NCBI GenBank assembly: GCA_947461205.1
Contig: CANHJG010000005.1
Span: 1-64,000 of the forward strand
Direction: 5' to 3'
DNA length: 64,000 bases
From: Opitutia bacterium
GTDB taxonomy: Bacteria; Verrucomicrobiota; Verrucomicrobiia; Opitutales; Opitutaceae
A model generated the notes under the pieces. The model made no database searches. It was not told the origin of the DNA and worked only from the letters and a program-made list of their open reading frames with translations. The translations under genes and the position numbers were made by a program. Positions 35,669 through 43,646 of the stretch are shown in pieces (the stretch's first letter is position 1; each line of letters opens with the position of its first letter).

Positions 35669-36733
35669 ATGAGCAACGCGATCCCCCCCGAACTCCCGCC
35701 CGAACTCCCCCCCGCCGCCGCTCCCGCTCCGGTCGATAATTTCGCCATGGAGCGCGAGACCGCCGAGAAACTGCTCGCTGGCCGCGCGCGCATCGAGGCC
35801 GAGCTGGCCAAGGTCATCATCGGGCAGCGCGAGGTCATCGACCAGATCATGCTCGCGCTCCTCGCGGGCGGGCACTGCCTCATCACCGGCGCGCCCGGGC
35901 TCGCGAAAACCCTGCTCGTGAAATCCATCGCGCAGGTGTTCCACCTCGAGTTTCGTCGCATCCAGTTCACGCCCGATCTGATGCCGGCGGACATCACCGG
36001 CACGGAAATTTTGCAGGACGGCGAGGGCGGGCGGAAGCTCACCTTCGTGCCCGGCCCGGTGTTTGGGAACATGGTCCTTGCCGACGAAATCAACCGCACG
36101 CCGCCGAAAACGCAGGCGGCGCTGCTCGAGGCGATGCAGGAGCACCAGGTGACGGCGGCGGGCGTGCGCCACGTGCTCCCAGAGCCGTTCTTCGTGCTCG
36201 CGACGCAGAATCCCATCGAAATGGAAGGCACGTATCCGCTGCCGGAGGCGCAGCTCGACCGCTTCATGTTCAACGTCGTGATGGACTACCTGCCCGAGGC
36301 GGACGAAGTGCGCGTGGTGCAGCAGACCACCGCCGGTCGGCCCGCGCCGATTGAGGCGCTCTTCACGGGCGAGGACGTGCTGCGCTTTCACGCTCTGGTG
36401 CGCAAGGTGCCGGTGGCCGAGGAAATGGTCCGCTACGCCGTGCAACTCGTCTCCGCGTCGCGCCCGCACCAGGCCGGCACACCCGATTACGTCAACGAAT
36501 GGGTGAGCTGGGGCGCCGGCACGCGCGCCGGCCAGTTCCTCATTCTTGGCGCCAAGGCCCGCGCGCTCCTGCAGGGCCGGGCGCACGTGACCGTCGAGGA
36601 TATCCAGGCGCTCGCCGCGCCGACGCTGCGCCACCGCATTCTGCTCAACTACCGCGCCGAGGCCGAGGGCATCCGGGTCGAGGAAGTCATCAAGCGCCTC
36701 GTCGCCGGGACCAAGGTGCCGGTCAGCGCCTGA
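35669..36733 (+). CDS. MoxR-family AAA+ ATPase
   Basis: A 354-residue cytoplasmic ATPase thought to act as a chaperone that remodels or activates partner complexes. Walker A is GAPGLAKT (74-81), Walker B VLADEINRTPPKTQAALLEAM, sensor 1 FVLATQNPIE and the C-terminal lid with ISVRASPG-like text replaced by WGAGTRAGQFLILGAKARALL. The N-terminus has a proline-rich run (PELPPELPPAAAPAP) before the AAA+ core. It is followed by DUF58 and BatA-like genes, the usual MoxR partners. Confidence 0.95.
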   Translation: MSNAIPPELPPELPPAAAPAPVDNFAMERETAEKLLAGRARIEAELAKVIIGQREVIDQIMLALLAGGHCLITGAPGLAKTLLVKSIAQVFHLEFRRIQFTPDLMPADITGTEILQDGEGGRKLTFVPGPVFGNMVLADEINRTPPKTQAALLEAMQEHQVTAAGVRHVLPEPFFVLATQNPIEMEGTYPLPEAQLDRFMFNVVMDYLPEADEVRVVQQTTAGRPAPIEALFTGEDVLRFHALVRKVPVAEEMVRYAVQLVSASRPHQAGTPDYVNEWVSWGAGTRAGQFLILGAKARALLQGRAHVTVEDIQALAAPTLRHRILLNYRAEAEGIRVEEVIKRLVAGTKVPVSA

Positions 36734-36741
36734 GTTTTCCC

Positions 36742-37707
36742 ATGGCCGTCGCGCAGTCCAGTGCCCCGTTACCGTCCGCGAAGCTCATCGACGCCCAGAC
36801 GCTGATGAATATCCGCAGTCTGGAGCTGCGCGCGCGCGCGGTCGTCGAGGGCTTCTGGAGTGGCATGCACCGCAGCCCCTACCACGGCTTCTCCGTCGAG
36901 TTCACCGAGTATCGGCAATACACGCCGGGCGACGACCCGCGTTACCTCGACTGGCGGGTGGTCGCGCGCAGCGACCGCTATTTTATCAAGAAATACGAGG
37001 ACGAGACGAATCTCCGCTGCCATCTGCTCGTGGACCAGAGCCGTTCGATGGACTACGGTTCGCGGGGCCACACCAAAGCGGCCTACGCGGCGACGCTCGC
37101 GGCGACCCTCGCCTATTTTCTCCACCTGCAGGGCGATGCCACGGGGCTGCTGACGTTTGACGACCAGGTGCGGGACTATCTGCCCGCGCGGCATCGTGCC
37201 GGCCACCTGCGCCAGCTGATGTACGCGTTGGAGCGCCCCGCGGCCGGCCGCACGACGGATCTGGCCGCCCCGCTGGAGCGCATCTCGGCGCTCATCGGCC
37301 GACGGGCGCTGGTTGCGCTCGTGTCCGATTTTCTCGCGCCCATCGACCAGCTCGAGCGCAAGCTGCTCGCGCTCGGGGCCTGCGGTCACGAGGTGAGTGT
37401 CTTTCAGGTGCTCGATCCGGCGGAGGTGAACCTCGGGCTCGACCAGCCCGCGATGTTTGAAGATCTGGAGTCGGCGCGCACGCTCTACCTTGATCCCGCC
37501 ACGGCGCGCGCGCCCTACGTCAAGAAACTGGAGGAGCACTGCAGCGCACTCCGCGCGATGTGCCGCAAACTCGGGATCAGCTACCAGTTGCTCGCGACCG
37601 ACCAGCCGCTGGAAGTCGCGCTCTTCGGCTTTTTGCAGGACCGCATGAAACGCGGTCGGCAGTTCCGTCCCGCCTTCCGCGGGGCCAATCCGGGAGGGGC
37701 GTCATGA
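36742..37707 (+). CDS. DUF58 protein (VWA-like)
   Basis: A 321-residue protein with the DUF58 signature EFTEYRQYTPGDDPRYLDW (53-71) followed by a VWA-like core with the metal motif DxSxS at Asp98, Ser100 and Ser102 (LLVDQSRSMDYG). DUF58 proteins work with MoxR ATPases, probably near the membrane. No membrane segment is seen, so this copy is cytoplasmic. It follows MoxR by eight bases and overlaps the BatA-like start by four. Confidence 0.93.
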   Translation: MAVAQSSAPLPSAKLIDAQTLMNIRSLELRARAVVEGFWSGMHRSPYHGFSVEFTEYRQYTPGDDPRYLDWRVVARSDRYFIKKYEDETNLRCHLLVDQSRSMDYGSRGHTKAAYAATLAATLAYFLHLQGDATGLLTFDDQVRDYLPARHRAGHLRQLMYALERPAAGRTTDLAAPLERISALIGRRALVALVSDFLAPIDQLERKLLALGACGHEVSVFQVLDPAEVNLGLDQPAMFEDLESARTLYLDPATARAPYVKKLEEHCSALRAMCRKLGISYQLLATDQPLEVALFGFLQDRMKRGRQFRPAFRGANPGGAS

Positions 37708-39755
37708 ATTTTCTCACCCCGTTGTTTCTCCTCGGCGGACTCGCGATCGCGGGGCCGATCTTATTCCACTTGATCCGGCGCACGACGCGCGAGCGCCGGG
37801 TGTTCAGTTCGCTGATGTTTTTGCTGCCCACGCCGCCGCGCCTCGCGAAGCGGAGCCGCTTGGAGCATTGGCTGCTGCTGCTGCTCCGCTGCCTGGCGCT
37901 CGGACTGCTCGCCCTCGGGTTCTCGCGGCCGTTTTTCAAACAGACGCCCCTGGACGATCCCACGGCGGCGCAGCCGAAGCGCATCGTCGTGCTCGTGGAT
38001 GTCAGCGCGAGCATGCGGCGCGCCGGGCTGTGGTCCGCCGCCCGCGAGCGCGTCGAGGCCACCCTCGGCAAAGTCTCCGCGGTCGACCAGGTGGCGCTCT
38101 ACACGTTTGACCGCGCGGCGACGCTGCTGCTGCCGTTCGAGGAATGGAACCGGACGGCGCCCACCGACCGGGTCGCCCTGGCCCAGGCCCGGCTCGCCGC
38201 CGCCTCGCCCGGTTGGGCGGGCACGCAGTTGGGCACCGCCCTGATCGCCGCGGCCGAGGCGCTGGCCGAGAATGATGGCAAGCAGTTTCCCGGCCCGCGC
38301 GAGGTCGTGCTCGTGAGCGATCTGCAGACCGGCAGCCGGCTCGATGCGCTCCAGGCCTACGAGTGGCCTAAGGGCGTGGCCCTCGTGCTCGAGCCGGTGA
38401 AGGCGCGCGGCACGACCAACGCGGGGCTGCAACTCGTCGCCGACAGCGCGGGCACGAGCCGCGCGAGCGAAACGGTGGTGCGCGTGCGGGTGACTAACTC
38501 CGCCGACGCGCAGCGCGAACAGTTCAAGGTCGGCTGGGCACGCGCGGAGGCGCCGGGGGAGTTTGCCGGTGTGCCCATCGACGTCTACGTCCCGCCCGGG
38601 CAGAGCCGCGTGGTCGCCGTGCCGCTGGTGAAGTCGGCGCCGGGTCTCGACCGCATCGTGCTCAAGGGCGACGACGAGGATTTCGACAATACCGTCTATG
38701 TCATCCCGCCGGCGCAGCAGAGCCTGAACGTGCTGTGGCTCGGCGAAGATGCGCCGGACGATGTGCGTCAGCCGCTGTTTTTTCTCCGCCGCGCGCTGTC
38801 CGATACGCCGCGCCTCGCGGTCAACGTCGTGGCGCGGACCTCGTCCGCGCAGCTCACGCCGGAGGACGTCCGCACGGCGCAGGTGATCTTCGTCACCGCG
38901 GCCTTGCCACCCGCCCAGACCGCGGAGCTGCGAGCGCAGGCTCAGGCGGGCAAGACCGTGGTGTTCATCCCGAAAAATGCGGCGGCGGCGGCCACGCTCG
39001 GCTTCCTCGTCGGGCGCGAGGGTGTGACGCTGACGGAAGTGACGCCGACGAGTTATGCGATGTTGGCCGAGATCGATTTCAAGCACCCGCTGTTTGCGCC
39101 GTTCGCCGACCCGCGGTTCAGCGACTTCACCAAGATTCATATTTGGAAATACCGGAAGTTCGACCCCGCCACGATTCCCGCGGGCCGCGTGCTGGCTCGT
39201 TTCGACAGCGGCGACCCCGCGGTCGTCGAGGCGCCGCTCGGTCAGGGGCGTCTCGTGGTGTGGGCGACCGGGTGGCAGCCGGAGGACAGCCAGCTGTCCG
39301 TTTCGTCTAAATTTGTGCCGGTGCTGTGGTCGCTGCTGGAGCTTGGCGGCGGCGTAGCGACGGCGCCATCGCAGTGGTTGGTCGGCGACACGGCGGCGTT
39401 GCCGGCCGGCGCGGGGGACAAAGAGGTGCGGTTCTCCGAGCCGGGCATCCGGACGGTGGCGGTGGGCGAGCGGACGCTGCGTTTCGCGGTGAATTTGGAG
39501 CCCAACGAGAGCCGCACGGCGCCGGTCGCGCCCGACGAGTTGGAGCGGCTCGGCGTGCCGGTTGCCCAGACGGCACCGCAGCCTGAGCCGGGTGGCGACA
39601 ACCAGATTGTGCTCCAGGGCGTCGAGGCGGAGAACCGCCAGAAGCTCTGGCGGTGGTTTATCGCGGCGACGCTCGTCGTGTTGTTGGTGGAGTCGGCGCT
39701 CGCCGGCTGGACGGCGCGAAAAGCGAATCAAAAACAAACGGAGGCCGCGACATGA
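37704..39755 (+). CDS. BatA-like membrane protein with VWA domain
   Basis: A 683-residue protein. It opens with the BatA N-terminal domain (NFLTPLFLLGGLAIAGPILFHL, then RRVFSSLMFLLPTPP), a second membrane segment (LLLLLRCLALGLLALGFSRPFF), then a VWA domain with DxSxS at Asp99, Ser101 and Ser103 (VLVDVSASMRRAG). A long extracytoplasmic part follows, ending in a C-terminal membrane helix (LWRWFIAATLVVLLVESAL). GGAGG lies before the start, which overlaps the DUF58 stop. It likely binds metal and partner proteins on the periplasmic side. Confidence 0.92.
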   Translation: MNFLTPLFLLGGLAIAGPILFHLIRRTTRERRVFSSLMFLLPTPPRLAKRSRLEHWLLLLLRCLALGLLALGFSRPFFKQTPLDDPTAAQPKRIVVLVDVSASMRRAGLWSAARERVEATLGKVSAVDQVALYTFDRAATLLLPFEEWNRTAPTDRVALAQARLAAASPGWAGTQLGTALIAAAEALAENDGKQFPGPREVVLVSDLQTGSRLDALQAYEWPKGVALVLEPVKARGTTNAGLQLVADSAGTSRASETVVRVRVTNSADAQREQFKVGWARAEAPGEFAGVPIDVYVPPGQSRVVAVPLVKSAPGLDRIVLKGDDEDFDNTVYVIPPAQQSLNVLWLGEDAPDDVRQPLFFLRRALSDTPRLAVNVVARTSSAQLTPEDVRTAQVIFVTAALPPAQTAELRAQAQAGKTVVFIPKNAAAAATLGFLVGREGVTLTEVTPTSYAMLAEIDFKHPLFAPFADPRFSDFTKIHIWKYRKFDPATIPAGRVLARFDSGDPAVVEAPLGQGRLVVWATGWQPEDSQLSVSSKFVPVLWSLLELGGGVATAPSQWLVGDTAALPAGAGDKEVRFSEPGIRTVAVGERTLRFAVNLEPNESRTAPVAPDELERLGVPVAQTAPQPEPGGDNQIVLQGVEAENRQKLWRWFIAATLVVLLVESALAGWTARKANQKQTEAAT

Positions 39756-42700
39756 ACAACGAGTTCCTCAAAACCAAACTGCGGCGGGTTATCCGTCGTC
39801 ACCAATGGCTGGGTCTGTGGCGCAAGCTCGCGGGGTGGTGGGCCGGGGCGGCGCTCGTCGCACTCGCATTCGGGGGGCTGCAGCAGGCAACGGGGTGGAG
39901 CTCGCCCCTGGTGGTTCCGCTGCTCGCGGCGGTGGTCGGGGCGGTGGCGTCGGGTATCGTGATCAGCCATTTTGCAAAGGCGCCCGATCTCCGCTGGGCG
40001 GCGCAGAAGGTCGAGGACGCGCATCCCGATTTGAAGGGTGTGCTGTTGACTGCGGTGCAGCAGAACCTCGCGCCGGGGGTGGAGCCCGGCTACCTCCAGC
40101 ACCGCGTCTTGCAGGAGGCGACCGCGAAAAGTCAGGAACAGGACTGGCCCCAGGTCGTCCCGTCGTCGCGGCTCGCGTGGACGCAGGTCGCGCACCTCGG
40201 GGCGCTGCTGGGTTTCGCGTGGGCACTCGCCCAGGCACACGTGGCCGCGCCGGCGAAGAACGCCGAGACCCCGTGGCGCGGCGCCGACGGCATCGCGGTG
40301 ACGCCCGGCGATGCGAGCATCGAGCGGGGCGACAGCCTGGTGGTGCTCGCCCGGTTTGGCCTGACGTTGCCGCCGTCGGTCGCCCTGGTCGTGCAGGAAG
40401 CCAATGTGGCGGCGCGGACGATTCCGCTCGTGAAGAGCCTCGCCGATCCTGTGTTCGGCGGCAGCGTCCCCGAGGTCGCGGCCGATTTCACCTACCACCT
40501 TGAATACCGCGGCGAGAAGACCCGCGAGTTCAAGGTCGCCGTGTTCGAGCACCCGCACCTCGTGCGGGCGGATGCGGATCTCGCGTTTCCCGGCTACACG
40601 AAGCTCGCGCCGAAACATGTCGAGGACACGCGCCGCGTCAGCGCGGTGGAGGGCACGACGCTCGACTACGCGCTGCAGCTCAACAAGCCGGTGGCGTCGG
40701 CGAAGCTGGTGGCGCGCGACGGCCAGAAGACGGCGATTCCGCTGACGGTTACGCCGGGCAAGGCCGTGGCGGTGCTGCCGGCGTTCCTGCTCGCGAAGTC
40801 GCAGACCTATGATCTGCAACTGGTGGACGCGGACGGTCGCGCCAACAAAGTCTCCTCGTCGTTCGTGATCGACGTGCAGCCGAACCGCGTGCCCGAGCTG
40901 CGGCTGGTGTTGCCGCGCGGCGATGTGCGCCCGTCGGCCCTGGAGGAAATTGCATTCGAGGGCACGGTGTTCGACGACTTCGGAGCTTCGGCTTATGGCA
41001 TTTCCTACGCGATGGCGGCGGGTGAACCGAAGTTCATCGAACTTGGCCAAGCCACCGGTGCGAAGGAGAAGCGGACCTTTACGCACCTGTTGAGGCTCGA
41101 GGACATCGGCGCGAAGCCCGACGACCTGGTTTCCTGGCATGCGTGGGCCGACGACATCGGGCCCGACGGAAAAGTCCGGCGCACGAGCAGCGACCTGTTT
41201 TTCGCCGAGGTACGGCCGTTCGACGAAATTTTCCGGGAGAGCCAAGGCATGGACTCGGACGACGACAAGCAGGACAAAAAGCAGGGCGGCGACAAGGCGC
41301 GCAAGCTGGTCGATCTGCAGAAGCAGATCATTAACGCGACCTGGCGCCTCCAGCGTGACGGGCTCTCGCCGAAATATGCGGACGACGCGAAGGTCATCGC
41401 CGAGTCGCAGCAGCAGGCGCTCGCGCAGGCTGAGGAGGCGATGGAGGAGGCGCGTTCGCCCCGGGCGCAGGCGGCGTGGACCGCGGCGACGGCCGAGATG
41501 AAGAAGGCGATCGCGGAGCTCGCGAAGGCGGCGAAGGTCCCCGGGCCGCTGGCGCAGGCGTTGCCGGCTGAGCAGGCGGCGTATCAGGCGCTGCTGAAGC
41601 TGCAGGCCCGCGAGACGAACGTGACGCGCGGGGGTAAGGGCGGGAAGGGCGGCGGCAAGGGGCAGAACCAGCGGCAAATTGACCAGCTCGATCTGACGCA
41701 GGCGGAAAACCGCTACGAAACCCAGCGGCAGGCGCAGGCTCAGGCGCCGCAGAACGCGGAACGCAAGGAGCAGCTCCAGGTGATGAACCGCCTGCAGGAG
41801 CTCGCGCGCCGCCAGCAGGACCTCAACGAGCGGTTGAAGGAATTGCAGGCCTCGCTGCAAGAATCGAAATCCGAGCAGGAACGCGAGGAGATCAAGCGGC
41901 GCCTCAAACGGCTCCAGGAAGAGCAGCAGCAGATGCTGGCCGACGTGGACGAGGTGCGGCAGCGCATGGACCGGCCGGAAAACCAGTCGCGCATGGCGGA
42001 CGATAAGCGGCAGTTGGACCAGACGCGCGACGATCTCCAAAAGGCGGCCGACGCCGCGGCGCAGGGTTCCGTCGCGCAGGCACTGGCTTCGGGCACGCGG
42101 GCGCAGCGCCAGCTCCAGCAGTTGCGGGAGGAGATGCGGAAACAGAATTCCAGCCAGTTTGCCGAAGACCTCCGTGAGATGCGGCAGGAGGCCCGCGACC
42201 TCGCGCGCGAGCAGGAAAAACTGAGCCAGCAGCTCGACGGGCTGGGCGGTCCGCAGCAGCGCAAATCGCTCGGCGACTCCACCGACCGCAAGGAATTGCA
42301 GGAGGGCCTGGCCCAGCAGAAAGAGCGCATGAATAAATTTACGGAGCGCGCCCAGCAGGTGTCGGAGCAGGCGGAGAACGCGGAGCCGTTGCTCTCGCGC
42401 CAGCTTTACGACAGCGTGCGCAAGCTCAGTCAGGACGATGCGAACGCGGTCAAGGAAACGAAACAGGAGTTGCTGCGCGAAGGGCTCATGAGGCGCGAGC
42501 TGCTCGACCGCATGCAGAAGAACGCTGAGCGCGAAGGCGGCGGCAAGACGCTCGATCTTGCGACCGACATGCTGCGCGAAGGCTACCTCCCGCAGGCCGG
42601 ACAGGCCGGCCGGCGGGCCCGCGCGGCCACGGAGGAATTGAAACGCGGGGTGGAGCGGGCGGCCGACAGTGTGCTCGGCGACGATGCGGAACAGCTGAAG

Positions 42701-43645
42701 CTCGCGCAGTCCGAACTCGACAAGCTCACCGATGAACTCACGCGCGAAATCGCGCAGGCGCAGGGTCAGGGCCAGCCCGGACAGAGTGGCGCGCCCCAGG
42801 CGGGTGATCCGACGCAGCGCCAGGCGGGCACGCAACCCGGAGGCGAGCGCGCTCCCGGTGAAGCGGGTGCGCCGGGCGAGGGCGAGCAGCCGGGGCAGGA
42901 GCCCGGCCCAGGTGGCCAGCAACCCGGCCAGCAGCCGGGCCAAAACGGACGCGGGGTCGCGACGGCGGGGCAACCGGGCAGCCAGCCGGGGCAAGGTGGC
43001 CAGCCCGGTCAGACGCCGGGTCAGGGTCAAGGGCAGGGCCAACAGTCGGGGGCCGGCCAGCCCGGTCAGACGGGCGAGGGCCAGACGGCGGGCGAGGGCG
43101 CGGGTGGTCCGGGTCAACCGGGTCGTCAGGCGAACCGGCTCGCCGGCGGACGCGACGGGCGCAATCAAACCCGGGCCGGCGGTGAGCGCGGCGGGCTGGA
43201 CGTCAGCAACATGCTCAACGGGGGACCCAACGACGGCGGGGACGAGCGCATCGGGATCGGGGGCGACATCGGCGGCATGTATCGCGGCGGGCCGTTCGTC
43301 GGTGGCAATTTCGCGCCGTGGAACGAACGGTTGCGCGACGTGGAGCAACTGCTCGATTCGCCCGACCTGCGCAACGCGGTGGCGACCGCCCGCGAGCGCG
43401 CGCGGCTGCTGCGGCGCGACCTCGTGAACGACCGGAAAAAGCCCGACTGGACCGTCGTGAAGCTCCAAATTTTGAATCCGCTCGTCGAGGTGCGCGCGCG
43501 GGTGGCGGAGGCGTTGTCGCGGCGCGATTCGAAGGAGTCGCTCGCGCCGATCGACCGCGATCCGGTCCCGGCCCGTTTCGCCGAGTCCGTGCGCCGTTAC
43601 TACGAGGAACTGGGCAAGGACAAGGACAAGCCCGACACCCGCTGA
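39752..43645 (+). CDS. Giant coiled-coil membrane protein with PGQ-rich tail
   Basis: A 1297-residue protein with two membrane segments near the N-terminus (about 24-72), a beta-rich extracytoplasmic region (about 150-500) that contains Ig-like strands, then about 480 residues of highly charged Gln/Glu/Arg/Lys helix (about 500-1000) predicted to form coiled coil. Next is a low-complexity stretch rich in Pro, Gly and Gln (about 1004-1130), then a short globular end with NLRDVEQLLDSPDLRNAVATA-type helix. The layout resembles the DUF4175 family. It overlaps the BatA-like gene by four bases. A structural, perhaps cell-envelope-spanning, role is inferred. Confidence 0.85.
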   Translation: MNNEFLKTKLRRVIRRHQWLGLWRKLAGWWAGAALVALAFGGLQQATGWSSPLVVPLLAAVVGAVASGIVISHFAKAPDLRWAAQKVEDAHPDLKGVLLTAVQQNLAPGVEPGYLQHRVLQEATAKSQEQDWPQVVPSSRLAWTQVAHLGALLGFAWALAQAHVAAPAKNAETPWRGADGIAVTPGDASIERGDSLVVLARFGLTLPPSVALVVQEANVAARTIPLVKSLADPVFGGSVPEVAADFTYHLEYRGEKTREFKVAVFEHPHLVRADADLAFPGYTKLAPKHVEDTRRVSAVEGTTLDYALQLNKPVASAKLVARDGQKTAIPLTVTPGKAVAVLPAFLLAKSQTYDLQLVDADGRANKVSSSFVIDVQPNRVPELRLVLPRGDVRPSALEEIAFEGTVFDDFGASAYGISYAMAAGEPKFIELGQATGAKEKRTFTHLLRLEDIGAKPDDLVSWHAWADDIGPDGKVRRTSSDLFFAEVRPFDEIFRESQGMDSDDDKQDKKQGGDKARKLVDLQKQIINATWRLQRDGLSPKYADDAKVIAESQQQALAQAEEAMEEARSPRAQAAWTAATAEMKKAIAELAKAAKVPGPLAQALPAEQAAYQALLKLQARETNVTRGGKGGKGGGKGQNQRQIDQLDLTQAENRYETQRQAQAQAPQNAERKEQLQVMNRLQELARRQQDLNERLKELQASLQESKSEQEREEIKRRLKRLQEEQQQMLADVDEVRQRMDRPENQSRMADDKRQLDQTRDDLQKAADAAAQGSVAQALASGTRAQRQLQQLREEMRKQNSSQFAEDLREMRQEARDLAREQEKLSQQLDGLGGPQQRKSLGDSTDRKELQEGLAQQKERMNKFTERAQQVSEQAENAEPLLSRQLYDSVRKLSQDDANAVKETKQELLREGLMRRELLDRMQKNAEREGGGKTLDLATDMLREGYLPQAGQAGRRARAATEELKRGVERAADSVLGDDAEQLKLAQSELDKLTDELTREIAQAQGQGQPGQSGAPQAGDPTQRQAGTQPGGERAPGEAGAPGEGEQPGQEPGPGGQQPGQQPGQNGRGVATAGQPGSQPGQGGQPGQTPGQGQGQGQQSGAGQPGQTGEGQTAGEGAGGPGQPGRQANRLAGGRDGRNQTRAGGERGGLDVSNMLNGGPNDGGDERIGIGGDIGGMYRGGPFVGGNFAPWNERLRDVEQLLDSPDLRNAVATARERARLLRRDLVNDRKKPDWTVVKLQILNPLVEVRARVAEALSRRDSKESLAPIDRDPVPARFAESVRRYYEELGKDKDKPDTR
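42763..43140 (+). repeat. Degenerate PGQ-coding tandem repeats
   Basis: Inside the coiled-coil protein gene, short units coding Gln-Pro-Gly or Pro-Gly-Gln recur many times (for example QPGQQPGQ, GQPGSQPGQGGQPGQ). The repeats are imperfect at the DNA level and keep the frame. Such units can expand or contract between strains. The tail is disordered by composition and may be a flexible periplasmic linker. Confidence 0.75.
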
Positions 43646-43646
43646 G

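Noticed and set aside
39728-43468. 1246-codon open frame on the minus strand
   Set aside because: It is the mirror of the coiled-coil gene, rich in Leu, Arg and Ala with no signal or motif. The plus frame is in operon context with overlaps and a membrane start.
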